DNA of 64,000 nucleotides from the NCBI GenBank assembly GCA_017551515.1, contig JAFZLK010000029.1, forward strand, positions 1 through 64,000, in the 5' to 3' direction. Under the pieces are notes generated by a model. It ran no database searches, was not told where the DNA came from, and was given only the letters and a program-made list of their open reading frames with translations. This DNA comes from Bacteroidales bacterium (GTDB lineage: Bacteria > Bacteroidota > Bacteroidia > Bacteroidales > ML635J-15). The translations under genes and the position numbers were made by a program. Of the stretch, positions 25,490 through 34,252 are shown piece by piece (positions within the stretch are counted from its first letter, which is position 1; each line of letters begins with the position of its first letter).

Positions 25490-27689
25490 TTTCCGCTTTT
25501 TTCTGTTTTAAACTTTCGCCCATAGCAATATACTCCTGTCCCTTTTGTGTGTCGCCAAGGTTCATGTATGTGTAACCGAGGTTGGTGTACGACAAGTCGT
25601 CATCCGGGTCAAGTTCTATTGCTTTTTCAAGTACAGGTATTGACTTAGCGTAGTTGCCCGAAATTCCGTATGCCACGCCCAAGTCCTTGTAGTAGGCTGC
25701 CGTCTTCTCGAAATCGCAGGTTTCAGCCTTTTCGAAGCATTGTATCGAGGCTTCCATGTTGCCCAGTTCGCGACCGTATATTACGCCTAGCACATAGTAG
25801 GCTTCACCGCAGTCGGGCTTTACCTTTATCATTTCGCCAAGCACATTGAGCAGTTCTGGAACGGTTGAGGTGGTGAGCTTGTTGCGCAACATTCCTGGAG
25901 TCTGCATAAGTACGACCTTGATGTTTGAATTAGCGATGTCGTGATTGGGATAGGCTTTGATTATCTTCATATATGAATCGATGGCGTTGGCAATGTCGCC
26001 AATTTCGAAATAGGCGTTGCCTAGAAGGTTCATTGCATCACTGTAAACTGCTGAAGAACTATGCTTCTTCGAGTCTCTTTTGCCGTCGCTTGAGTAGATT
26101 TCGTTCGATTTTTTCAGGTAGTTTATTGCTTCTTTGGTCAGTGCATCGTGTAGTTCCTTGTCGTTGTCCTTTACTTCCTTCGACTGTGCTCGTTCCAATG
26201 TTCGTCCGCCAGCGGCGCAGTTGCCTTTTGCCGACATAGAGGAGGTCTTTACATCGTGGCAGAAAAGTACGGTGTCGTTTTCCCAGTCGGCATTGCGGGT
26301 TATGGTTTTCAGCGAGAACAAAATCAGCACTATTACACCTACAACACCAGTAATGTATTTTGCCGTTGTGATGTTTTTTGTGAGTTTCGGTAGCACTTCA
26401 GCAAAGAACCATGCTATTAGCAGGCAAAATCCGATAGATGAGATGAAAACGAAACGCTCGTTCATCAGAGTGCCGACAGCGAAGAAAATGTTGCATACTG
26501 GCGCAAGTGGAATGAGGAAAAATAGAATCGAATACGAGGCTATGTCTTTCTTTTTAATCATTCCGTAAACTGCGTAGATTCCTAATGCTAAGTATATTAC
26601 GAGCGAAAGCAGTGCAAGTCCGTCCGAAAGTTCTGTCTTTGGAATCTGCCACGGGTAGTAGTCGTAGGTGAGAGGGTGGGGGAAGAATAGTAGCTTGATG
26701 TACATCAGCAAAGTTACGAATATTGTGCCGTACCTTTCTGAGAAATTCATGTTGATGAACGGGTCGTTCATGAGTTCCTTTGTCTGTTCAGAATGTTCCC
26801 ATCCGAGAACTATTCCGCGTACTGCCAGAAATGCTACCGATGCCACAGCAAGCGGAATCATAACCTTGCCGATTTCCTTCCATTTTGTATTGGTGAAATA
26901 ATAGAGTGTCAGCGGAATGATAGCGAGGAACACAATTGCGTTTTCCTTCGAGAATAGTCCGCACAGCAGAGCAAGCCCCGAAAGCACAAGGTAGTACAAT
27001 TTCTTATTGTCGATGTACTTTATCGACCACCATAGGGCGGCAAGAGAGCCAAGTAGTGTTAGAATTTCATCGCGACCTTTTATGTTTGCAACTACTTCGG
27101 TATGAATGGGATGGAAAGCAAATAGCAATGATGCGATGAACGGAATCGAGAACCACCACGATTTGTCTTTGCGAGGGAAAAGCCTAACAAGAATAATGTA
27201 CAGAAGCACAACCGTAAGTGCGTAGTACACAGCATTCATCGCGTGGTTTATGGCAGGACAACCCTGTCCGACCAGAATACCGTTTTCATCATAGAAATCC
27301 TTACCGAAAAGTTCAATTTCGATGGCAAATGTTGCAAGCGACAGCGGACGGTAACGCCCGCCGGCGAGCAGTTTTTTCTCCTTGACAATCTGTTCTACCG
27401 TGTGTGTGCTGTCGTTGAAAACCCAGAAGCCAGTGAAGGTGTCGTACTTGAAGATGTCGCCAATTCCAGAAACACCGTCCTGTGTGAATGAGTTACGGAT
27501 TAGCACCATTGAATCGTCAAGAGCGTAGTTGTTGCGCAAAGCATTGACATACAATGCAAGCGATACCGCCGCGAGAATTATTATCGGTATTATTCCAGCC
27601 TTTGCTTTGGGTGTTTCGACAAGCGGAGTTATTGGCGAGGCTACCTTTGCTTTATTTTCTGTTTTCCCTTTGTATTTCGGTTTCGACAT
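25476..27689 (-). CDS. Multi-spanning membrane protein with C-terminal TPRs (TMTC/O-mannosyltransferase-like)
   Basis: 737 residues. A cytoplasmic N-terminal tail is followed by roughly ten hydrophobic segments between residues 32 and 460, with LFAFHPIHTEVVANIKGRDEI near 193, a luminal-loop motif resembling the GT-C TMTC family. Residues 540-730 hold tetratricopeptide repeats (AYYVLGVIYGRELGNMEASI, AYYKDLGVAYGISGNYAKSI, SYTNLGYTYMNLGDTQKGQEY). GT-C enzymes use polyprenyl-phosphate sugars, which fits the overlapping GT2 gene. Protein O-glycosylation is a plausible role, but this is inferred from the pairing. Confidence 0.82.
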   Translation of the reverse strand: MSKPKYKGKTENKAKVASPITPLVETPKAKAGIIPIIILAAVSLALYVNALRNNYALDDSMVLIRNSFTQDGVSGIGDIFKYDTFTGFWVFNDSTHTVEQIVKEKKLLAGGRYRPLSLATFAIEIELFGKDFYDENGILVGQGCPAINHAMNAVYYALTVVLLYIILVRLFPRKDKSWWFSIPFIASLLFAFHPIHTEVVANIKGRDEILTLLGSLAALWWSIKYIDNKKLYYLVLSGLALLCGLFSKENAIVFLAIIPLTLYYFTNTKWKEIGKVMIPLAVASVAFLAVRGIVLGWEHSEQTKELMNDPFINMNFSERYGTIFVTLLMYIKLLFFPHPLTYDYYPWQIPKTELSDGLALLSLVIYLALGIYAVYGMIKKKDIASYSILFFLIPLAPVCNIFFAVGTLMNERFVFISSIGFCLLIAWFFAEVLPKLTKNITTAKYITGVVGVIVLILFSLKTITRNADWENDTVLFCHDVKTSSMSAKGNCAAGGRTLERAQSKEVKDNDKELHDALTKEAINYLKKSNEIYSSDGKRDSKKHSSSAVYSDAMNLLGNAYFEIGDIANAIDSYMKIIKAYPNHDIANSNIKVVLMQTPGMLRNKLTTSTVPELLNVLGEMIKVKPDCGEAYYVLGVIYGRELGNMEASIQCFEKAETCDFEKTAAYYKDLGVAYGISGNYAKSIPVLEKAIELDPDDDLSYTNLGYTYMNLGDTQKGQEYIAMGESLKQKKAENDKE

Positions 27690-27713
27690 ATTCTGTCCCT
27701 ATAAATTGAAATG

Positions 27714-27721
27714 CAAAAGTA
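27714..27721 (-). promoter_or_regulatory. -7 box TACTTTTG of the TMTC-like/GT2 operon
   Basis: Minus-strand TAnnTTTG match 25 bases upstream of the start at 27689. Confidence 0.6.
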
Positions 27722-28153
27722 CAAAATTATTTTTGATTTACGATTCTAGATTTCTGTGGCTAACGCCGTTTCTATGCCTTCGGCGTTTCTATGTTTCTGT
27801 GGCTACGCCGTTTCTATGCCTTCGGCGTTTCTGCGCTTCGCGGTTTCTAAGTTTCTGTGGCTAACGCCCGTTTCTACGCTTCGCTGTTTCTAAAAAAGCG
27901 GAATGTCATCCAGAACTGCTCCCTGTGATGCGCTGAGCCAATGCCGAAGTGAGCTAAGTCGAAGAGCAGGTTCTGATTCCGTTTTTTTGTTTCTAGGTTA
28001 CAATGGCTAACGTCCGTTTCTATGCATTGATTGTTTGTGGGCTTGAAGGCTCAAAGGCCTGAGGGCTTGAAGTCTTTTAGCCTTTTGGACTTTCTGCCTT
28101 TTTGCCTTTCTGCCTTTTTGCCTTTCAGCCCATTATTTATTACATACATCACA

Positions 28154-28196
28154 GATGCTGAAACAAGTTCAGCATGACACCGTGGGTGTGGATTGT
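28154..28196 (+). repeat. Exact 43-bp dispersed repeat, copy 1
   Basis: Identical in sequence and orientation to 30862-30904. The first part can form a hairpin ATGCTGAA / TTCAGCAT around ACAAG. The two copies bracket the FISUMP-type lipoprotein gene. Confidence 0.9.
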
Positions 28197-28269
28197 TAAT
28201 TGTCAATTATTAATTTTCCATTGTCAATTGTCCATTGTTAATTATCAATTATTCATTGTCCATTGCCTT

Positions 28270-30342
28270 TCATTTTCTTTTTTTCTTTGACTGAACGCAG
28301 ACAGGACGAACGGAGAATCCTTGGCAAAAACCATTGCCCCCAATGCCACAACCATAGTACGGATCGAAGCTAAGATCCCATGCGACTCCAATACTATTCG
28401 GATTAGTATTGCGAAAATTCGACCAGTAATAACCTCCATAACCAGCACTATTGAGAGCAACACCACTTCGACTACCAGCAGCAGGCAAAAAAATGCTATT
28501 TCCATTGCTACGACTTGTAAATAACATTCCATTTACGCTATTCTGTACAGTCAAAGTCGTATCGCAATTGTCTATCAATTCCTGTATTTCGTTCTGCGTA
28601 GGCGTACGCCAGTTAATACTCCAGTTAAGTGTTGCAGCATCGTCATCTGCTTCCAATGTGGTAAGAGTATCGGTATAGCCCTCATAGCCATAACTTTCAT
28701 CGCTGCAATACTTGGTTAGAGTTGTTAAACTTCCGTTGCAGTAACGATAAGTTGTCCAATCATAGCCTTCTTCATAACCATCAAGCCAAGTCGTATCAGT
28801 GTCGTTAGCAGAATAATGAGGCGTTGTTTCTCCCCAAGCATAATAGTTGCCGTAATCTTCGGGATTGGTTGCTCCTATATTGGAGTACGCCCACAGCAAG
28901 CCGCTCGGCAGACCAAGGTCGACATATCCGTAACCGTCCTTATAACCTGTAGGCTCGCTGTAGGAAGTTCCTTGTTGTCCTGAATTCGCTGTAGCAAACG
29001 ACACCTCCTGACCGAAATCCCAGCCGTCTCTAATTGCAAATGCCTGATAGTAATATGTTGTACTAGCAGTAAGATTTGACACCTGATAGGAGAAACTGCC
29101 ACCGGCAAAAGATTCAACCGTTATGGTATCATTATAAGTTCCCATATTCAATATAAAACCGCAGTAATGCACGCCACCTGTAGAAGTAACATAACCGTTC
29201 AAGGTTGCCGACGATTCTGTAATTTCGGTGGCAGATTCGGTATATACGCCAAATTCCTGTATCATCCCCATAATTCGGAACTGCCCGACACCACTTTCAA
29301 TAGTGCCATCAGAAGTTTTTACATACGCTTTGTAATAATATGTTGTGTTAGGCTGAAGGTCGAAAAGCGCAAGCGAGAAGATTGCATCTGTTTGTCTGCA
29401 CGGCATGGTGTCGGTAAGTTCGTTTTCGCTGAAGCCAAGCACAAAACCACATTCGTACACCTGCGAGTTTCCTGCGTAGTAAGCGTAAAGAGTAACTGTA
29501 TCGCCGTTATAATACGGTTCGTCAATGTAAACTCCGTCAAGCGAAAACTTCATAGTCGCGAAAGAACTGTGTATAATTTTTTCTATGGTATCGTTATCGT
29601 TCATACGCAACATTGCAATTGCAACAACCGAATATTCTTCTTCGCCAAGTTCGCTCATATCAATTCGTCCGACAAACTTATTCGCATAACTATCTGTTAT
29701 TTCAAAACCCATATAATCGGCATACTCAAACAACTCGTCAAAATCCAGACGCGAAAGAACCCGTTTTGACCAGAATCGTTTCTCCTCGTCAGTGAGCTGT
29801 CCTGGTCTCATTATGAATCCGAATGGCTCTATCTGATCCATGCCTTCAAGCACTTCGCCGTAAAGCAGAAAAGTCTCGCCATCAAATACGGGGTTGGCAT
29901 TAAGCACAATGCGCGGATAACCCGCCTCGAGCACAATAGTAACATCAATCACAGGATTCTCTTCTGACAAATAAAGCAAGGCTGTAGGGTCGGTCATTCC
30001 CGAAACCGTGTCGCCCTGTATTACTGCCTGCACTCCAACCCAGAAGCCGACTTCGCGACGTGCATACAGGCAATCGAGTGCAGACGGGTCATTGTTGTAA
30101 AGCCCATCGCCATCAGTGTCGACAAAACGGCAGTTGTAACTAATTGTATCTTTTTCGCTGTAATAAATTGTCACTCGGGCATCAAAAGATTCCAAAGCAC
30201 CCTTGTTCATTGTCTTGTAGCCTCGTTGCAGATTTAGGTTCAGCACACCAACATTTCCATAGTCCAGCGGATCCTTATGGCAGCCCATAAAGGCAACAAC
30301 AGCAAGAATAAATATCGTCACTAACAGTAGTATTCTTCTCAT
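28270..30342 (-). CDS. Lipoprotein with repeated extracellular domains and a C-terminal FISUMP domain
   Basis: About 690 residues; start taken at 30342 (MRRILLLVTIFILAVVAFMGC), with an alternative three codons upstream at 30351. The lipobox cysteine follows VVAFMG. The middle has fibronectin-III-like stretches (ATLNGYVTSTGGVHYCGFIL, SNLTASTTYYYQAFAIRDG). The C-terminus has the Fibrobacter succinogenes major paralogous domain hallmarks: GYVDLGLPSGLLWA, YYAWGETTPH, NWRTPTQNEIQELIDNC, LPAAGSRSG, YYWSN and GFSVRPVC. Surface-exposed lipoprotein of unknown function; the domain occurs in large families in Bacteroidales. Confidence 0.88.
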   Translation of the reverse strand: MRRILLLVTIFILAVVAFMGCHKDPLDYGNVGVLNLNLQRGYKTMNKGALESFDARVTIYYSEKDTISYNCRFVDTDGDGLYNNDPSALDCLYARREVGFWVGVQAVIQGDTVSGMTDPTALLYLSEENPVIDVTIVLEAGYPRIVLNANPVFDGETFLLYGEVLEGMDQIEPFGFIMRPGQLTDEEKRFWSKRVLSRLDFDELFEYADYMGFEITDSYANKFVGRIDMSELGEEEYSVVAIAMLRMNDNDTIEKIIHSSFATMKFSLDGVYIDEPYYNGDTVTLYAYYAGNSQVYECGFVLGFSENELTDTMPCRQTDAIFSLALFDLQPNTTYYYKAYVKTSDGTIESGVGQFRIMGMIQEFGVYTESATEITESSATLNGYVTSTGGVHYCGFILNMGTYNDTITVESFAGGSFSYQVSNLTASTTYYYQAFAIRDGWDFGQEVSFATANSGQQGTSYSEPTGYKDGYGYVDLGLPSGLLWAYSNIGATNPEDYGNYYAWGETTPHYSANDTDTTWLDGYEEGYDWTTYRYCNGSLTTLTKYCSDESYGYEGYTDTLTTLEADDDAATLNWSINWRTPTQNEIQELIDNCDTTLTVQNSVNGMLFTSRSNGNSIFLPAAGSRSGVALNSAGYGGYYWSNFRNTNPNSIGVAWDLSFDPYYGCGIGGNGFCQGFSVRPVCVQSKKKRK

Positions 30343-30392
30343 AAACATCAATTTACATTATAGCATTTCAGTTGCTGATAGAAAATAAATTA

Positions 30393-30400
30393 CAAACATA
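30393..30400 (-). promoter_or_regulatory. -7 box TATGTTTG of the FISUMP lipoprotein gene
   Basis: Minus-strand TAnnTTTG match about 50 bases upstream of the start. Confidence 0.5.
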
Positions 30401-30615
30401 GTGAATTATTTGACATTCGGTATAAAATGCAACTGAAAATTTTAATTTTTATCGCGCAAAGCCATTGTTTTTCTCGCACAAGGCATTGCGCGACACAGAT
30501 TATACATTATTAATGAGTACTATATACAAGTTGACAAAAATCAACATTCTATGACTCTTTCGGTCATTTACTTGCTTCGCTGCGTGAACTAAAGGTTTGG
30601 AAGGTATAATGAACC

Positions 30616-30663
30616 TGCGATACGGAACGAGGAGCAGTGTGAATTAACCTATCCGAAATCTCC
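30616..30663 (+). repeat. Dispersed intergenic repeat, family A copy 2 (diverged)
   Basis: Shares TGCGATACGGAACGAGGAGC and CTATCCGAAATCTCCTA with the copy at 43221-43269, with a diverged centre. Confidence 0.65.
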
Positions 30664-30861
30664 TATTGTACTATACTAAAGGAGATTACTTCGTGAGGTT
30701 GCATGCAACGTTCCGCACAAGCGAACTCACACGACACGTTCCTTAGTCGGTTCGTTCTGCTTTGTGGAATGACTATGGGGATTAGAATAAAAACATACTA
30801 TGTCTGTCAACACGTATATAGTTTCCTTATTAATTGTACAGATTAGCTTCGCTGAGCTGAA

Positions 30862-30904
30862 GATGCTGAAACAAGTTCAGCATGACACCGTGGGTGTGGA
30901 TTGT
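30862..30904 (+). repeat. Exact 43-bp dispersed repeat, copy 2
   Basis: Same 43 bases as 28154-28196, direct orientation, 2.7 kb away. It is also followed by the TTGTCCATTG-type repeats. Confidence 0.9.
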
Positions 30905-30928
30905 CCATTGTCCATTGTCAATTGTTCA

Positions 30929-31696
30929 TTATTCATTCCATTTAAAAATCTCTGCTATCACTTCTTCTTTCGGCATCACATACCCACTAAAAATTATCCC
31001 CATACGGAAAAGGTTGATTCTCAACGAATCAGGGACTCGCGACGAAATCTCTTTCCATGCACTGTACATGTCATGACTCCAGTTTATGTCGTCGATGATT
31101 ATTATTGACTTTTTGTTGCTGTATCTTTTTGTAATGATGTCAAAATACCGGATTGTGGCTTCGCTAGTGTGGTTGCCGTCAATGAAAGCAAGGTCGAAAT
31201 GCTTGTCCTTTAGTGCGTTGCATGCAAAAAGGTGATCGAAGTCATCATTTATGAAGTTTACATTGGCGATTTTGCGTTTTACAAATTCCGACTTGGCAAA
31301 CTCGTAGGTTTCGGGGCAGCCCTCAATAGTCGTAACTTTTGCCTTAGCATTTGTCCGAGCCAAAAACATTGTGCCTATTCCAACAGATGTGCCTAGTTCG
31401 AGTATGCTTTTCACCTTGAAGGCATCGATAATTTTCTGGATGACACCGCCATAACGCACATCGGTAGACGACCTGCGGGCTATGTCCTTCACTTTCCGCA
31501 TTCCGCTATTACCTGTGCCGAAATCCTTGACATTCAGCACTGTATTATCGGCGAGCATATTCAGGCGGTACTCGCAACAATCGATGTAACTGCTCATCTG
31601 GAACATTGAATCAAGGATGAACTCATTGAATATGTCGGGAAGTTTTTCGTTTTCCTTCGACCTTAGCAGATACGATATGTTGCCTGGCAGTTTCAA
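30929..31696 (-). CDS. Class I SAM-dependent methyltransferase (O-methyltransferase-like)
   Basis: 255 residues. SAM-binding motif I is SILELGTSVGIGTMFLAR near residues 95-112, with a following acidic VTTIEGCPETYEFAK near 120-134. FDLAFIDGNHTSEATIRYF near 166-184 matches the catechol/caffeoyl-type O-methyltransferase pattern with a metal-binding DGNH. SIIIIDDINWSHDM near 195 completes the fold. The substrate is unknown. Divergent from recG, with promoter boxes only 14 bases apart. Confidence 0.87.
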   Translation of the reverse strand: MKLPGNISYLLRSKENEKLPDIFNEFILDSMFQMSSYIDCCEYRLNMLADNTVLNVKDFGTGNSGMRKVKDIARRSSTDVRYGGVIQKIIDAFKVKSILELGTSVGIGTMFLARTNAKAKVTTIEGCPETYEFAKSEFVKRKIANVNFINDDFDHLFACNALKDKHFDLAFIDGNHTSEATIRYFDIITKRYSNKKSIIIIDDINWSHDMYSAWKEISSRVPDSLRINLFRMGIIFSGYVMPKEEVIAEIFKWNE

Positions 31697-31703
31697 AATT
31701 TAT

Positions 31704-31711
31704 TATTTTTG
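31704..31711 (+). promoter_or_regulatory. -7 box TATTTTTG of recG
   Basis: TAnnTTTG match 36 bases before the recG ATG; the predicted start site is near 31715, almost coincident with that of the divergent methyltransferase. Confidence 0.6.
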
Positions 31712-31717
31712 CGGTGG

Positions 31718-31725
31718 CAAAGTTA
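31718..31725 (-). promoter_or_regulatory. -7 box TAACTTTG of the methyltransferase
   Basis: Minus-strand TAnnTTTG match 21 bases upstream of the start at 31696; faces and nearly abuts the recG promoter box. Confidence 0.6.
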
Positions 31726-31747
31726 GAAAATTTCTTTGTCGCTGAGT

Positions 31748-33862
31748 ATGGTTGCGGATTTTTTAGATACTGACATTACCTACATGAAGGGCGTTGGTCC
31801 CAAGCGTGCCGAAATCTTCAAAAAGGAGTTCGGCATCCGCACTTTCCGCGACCTGCTTTATTACTTTCCATACCGCTATGTTGACCGCAGTCGGTTCTAT
31901 TCGGTGGCGGAACTAAATAAGGATTTGCCGTACATTCAGATAAAAGGGAAATTCATAGGTCTTGAACTGCAGAAAATCGGTGCCAACAAGAAAAAACTGG
32001 TCGGAACTTTCACCGACAACACTGGCGTGGTTGAAGTCGTTTGGTTTCAGGGCATTGACTGGATAAGCAAGAGCATCGACCGCAACAAGACATACATTTT
32101 GTTTGGCAAGCCGAGCGAATTTAGCGGTCGCATCAACATTATCCATCCCGAAATGGAGGAACTGTCGAAGTGGCAAAGCAAACCGCAGGTAACTCTTGCC
32201 CCACAGTACAGCACTACCGAGCAATCGAAGAACAATTACATAAACAGCAAGACTTTCCAGACTCTTATCGCATCTCTTATTCCAGACATACATGGCAGAG
32301 TAGGCGAAACGCTTCCACGACATATCATCCAGAAATACAATCTGATGGGACTGGAAAAAACGCTGTGCGAACTTCATTTCCCCGAAAATACCGAGATGCT
32401 TCGTCAGGCGCAGTACCGCATAAAGTTCGAGGAACTATTCATCATACAGCTAAACATACAAAGGGCTAAGTTGCATCGTCACAACACGGTTCGTGGGTTT
32501 ATTTTTGACCGTAGCAAGGACAACTACATCAAAGAATGTTTCCACAAGAAAATTCCGTTCAAGATGACGGGAGCGCAAACCCGTGTGCTTCAGGAAATCC
32601 GTGCCGATGTTTGCAGTGGTCGCCAGATGAACCGCCTTTTGCAGGGCGATGTGGGAAGTGGAAAAACTCTTGTGGCACTGCTGACCATGCTCATGGCTGT
32701 CGATAATGGCTATCAGGCCTGTCTTATGGTGCCGACCGAGGTGCTTGCCCAGCAACATTACCGCTCGTTGTCGAAAATGCTTGATGGCATAGGCGTAAGT
32801 ATTCGTCTGCTAACAGGTTCTACTCGGCAGCGCGAACGTAATGAAATCGATAATGGACTTCGCGATGGAAGCCTGAATATTTTGGTTGGAACTCATGCAC
32901 TCATCGAGGAAACAGTGGTTTTCAAGAACTTGGGAATGGCTGTTATAGATGAGCAACATCGTTTCGGCGTAGAACAAAGAGCCAAGTTATGGAAGAAAAA
33001 CCAGTTGCCACCGCATATTCTCGTAATGACCGCCACGCCAATTCCGCGCACACTCGCCATGACACTTTACGGCGATTTGGATGTCTCTGTAATCGATGAG
33101 CTTCCGAAAGGTCGTTCAAAGATTATCACAAAGCATTTCACCGATGCCTACCGACTGAAAGTCTATGGCTTCATGCGTCAGCAAATTCAAGAAGGACATC
33201 AAGTATATATTGTATATCCGCTAATTTCCGAATCGGAAAATGTGGATTTGAAGGATTTGGAGGATGGCTACGACCGCATTGTGCGCGAGTTTCCGATTCC
33301 GCAATATCATGTGGCTGTTGTCCACGGACGAATGAAACCCGACCAGAAAGAGTTGGGCATGAGGATGTTCGAAAAGAACGATGCTCAGATTATGGTTGCG
33401 ACCACCGTGATTGAAGTTGGTGTGGATGTGCCGAATGCAACCGTTATGATTATCGAAAGTGCCGAGCGGTTTGGCTTGTCGCAGTTGCACCAGTTGCGAG
33501 GCAGGGTCGGACGAGGAAGTTCGCAGTCGTATTGCATACTAATGACCAAGCCCAATCTTTCCGAGAATGCCTACAGCCGCATATCCACTATGGTCAACAG
33601 CACCGATGGATTCGAGATTTCCGAAACCGACCTCAAGTTGCGTGGTCCGGGCGACATGGAAGGCAAACAGCAGAGCGGATTTGCCATTGACCTTAAGATG
33701 GCAAGCCTCAGTCAGGACGGACAACTCATCCAGTATGTTCGTGATATTGCCAACGAAATCCTTGCTGACGATCCAGACCTCACCAAACCCGAAAACGAAC
33801 TTTTGCAAATTGCACTGAGGAATTTTAACAAGAATAAGGTGGATTATGGGAATATAAGCTAA
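31748..33862 (+). CDS. recG: ATP-dependent DNA helicase RecG
   Basis: 704 residues from ATG 31748; an upstream TTG at 31736 adds four residues and is less likely. It remodels stalled replication forks and Holliday junctions. Order: wedge/OB domain at 1-200 (YMKGVGPKRAEIFKKEFGIRTFRDLLYYFP at the start), Q-motif FKMTGAQTRVLQEI near 270, Walker A LLQGDVGSGKT near 295, DEQH box VIDEQHRFGVEQR near 397, MTATPIPRTLAMTLYGD near 421, and the TRG-type RGRVGRGSSQSYC near 580. Full length for the family. Confidence 0.97.
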   Translation: MVADFLDTDITYMKGVGPKRAEIFKKEFGIRTFRDLLYYFPYRYVDRSRFYSVAELNKDLPYIQIKGKFIGLELQKIGANKKKLVGTFTDNTGVVEVVWFQGIDWISKSIDRNKTYILFGKPSEFSGRINIIHPEMEELSKWQSKPQVTLAPQYSTTEQSKNNYINSKTFQTLIASLIPDIHGRVGETLPRHIIQKYNLMGLEKTLCELHFPENTEMLRQAQYRIKFEELFIIQLNIQRAKLHRHNTVRGFIFDRSKDNYIKECFHKKIPFKMTGAQTRVLQEIRADVCSGRQMNRLLQGDVGSGKTLVALLTMLMAVDNGYQACLMVPTEVLAQQHYRSLSKMLDGIGVSIRLLTGSTRQRERNEIDNGLRDGSLNILVGTHALIEETVVFKNLGMAVIDEQHRFGVEQRAKLWKKNQLPPHILVMTATPIPRTLAMTLYGDLDVSVIDELPKGRSKIITKHFTDAYRLKVYGFMRQQIQEGHQVYIVYPLISESENVDLKDLEDGYDRIVREFPIPQYHVAVVHGRMKPDQKELGMRMFEKNDAQIMVATTVIEVGVDVPNATVMIIESAERFGLSQLHQLRGRVGRGSSQSYCILMTKPNLSENAYSRISTMVNSTDGFEISETDLKLRGPGDMEGKQQSGFAIDLKMASLSQDGQLIQYVRDIANEILADDPDLTKPENELLQIALRNFNKNKVDYGNIS

Positions 33863-34145
33863 TGGGAATCGCTTCGCTTCTGTCTGTTTACGGGGATTAT
33901 GCTACTAGGGAAAAATGGGCAAAAAGGCTAACAGGCTGAAAGGCTAAAAGCCCAAAGACTTCAAGCCTTCATGCCTTTGAGCCTACTTCTCTGCCATTTT
34001 GTCACCCTCTCTGACACCAAAATCCAGAAAATCAAACTTTTTTGTGACAAAACAACACACCGAAACCTTTGGTATGACATGAAGATTTTTGCCATAAAAA
34101 ATCCCACATTCTACACAACACACTAACAATCAATACATTAAAAAC

Positions 34146-34161
34146 AAAAGCGGCCGCTTTT
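34146..34161. promoter_or_regulatory. 16-bp perfect palindrome upstream of dnaK
   Basis: AAAAGCGGCCGCTTTT is its own reverse complement and lies 21 bases before the sigma-54-like element. It could be an operator or an enhancer-binding site; its GC core is unusual for this AT-rich spacer. Confidence 0.45.
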
Positions 34162-34182
34162 TTCAACATTTCCCCTTTCCGC

Positions 34183-34198
34183 TGGCACACAGATTGCC
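34183..34198 (+). promoter_or_regulatory. Sigma-54-type (-24/-12) promoter of dnaK
   Basis: TGGCACACAGATTGCC matches the RpoN consensus TGGCAC-N5-TTGC with the invariant GG (34184-34185) and GC (34196-34197) at exactly 12 bases apart. Predicted start is near 34209, giving a 44-base leader to the dnaK ATG. No TAnnTTTG box was seen nearby. Confidence 0.65.
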
Positions 34199-34252
34199 AT
34201 ATTACGGTCGTGAATTTTTCAAAATTGTAAAACAAAAAAAAAACATAAAATT

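Larger units (their letters stand above)
27690..28269. repeat. 580-base non-coding spacer packed with several repeat types
   Basis: 27755-27890 holds imperfect direct copies of a unit like TTTCTGTGGCTAACGCCGTT and CTTCGGCGTTTCTATG. 27909-27983 contains a long imperfect inverted repeat (CAGAACTGCTC / GAGCAGGTTCTG). 28032-28135 is a pyrimidine-rich series of CTTTTTGCC/CTTTCTGCC with GAAGGCTCAAAGG. 28154-28196 is an exact dispersed 43-mer. 28194-28265 repeats TTGTCAATT/ATTGTCCATTG motifs. No gene is supported. Confidence 0.75.
30352..30928. other. 577-base spacer with promoter, hairpins and dispersed repeats
   Basis: Contains the promoter box of the FISUMP gene (30393-30400), an inverted repeat CGCGCAAAGCC / GGCATTGCGCG near 30452-30494, family A repeat copy 2 (30616-30663) followed by a longer degenerate palindromic stretch to about 30780, and the exact 43-mer at 30862-30904 followed by TTGTCCATTG-type repeats. 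No coding region is supported. Confidence 0.7.
33863..34252. other. Spacer between recG and dnaK
   Basis: 390 bases. 33910-33990 has the GGCTAACAGGCTGAAAGGC / GCCTTCATGCCTTTGAGCC repeats seen in other spacers, in inverted arrangement, so it may fold and terminate recG transcription. 34146-34161 is a perfect palindrome and 34183-34198 a sigma-54-type promoter, both described separately. Confidence 0.65.

Noticed and set aside
27755..27890. Possible CRISPR array in the repeated spacer
   Set aside because: Repeats are imperfect, spacing is irregular, no unique spacers of constant length and no cas genes nearby.
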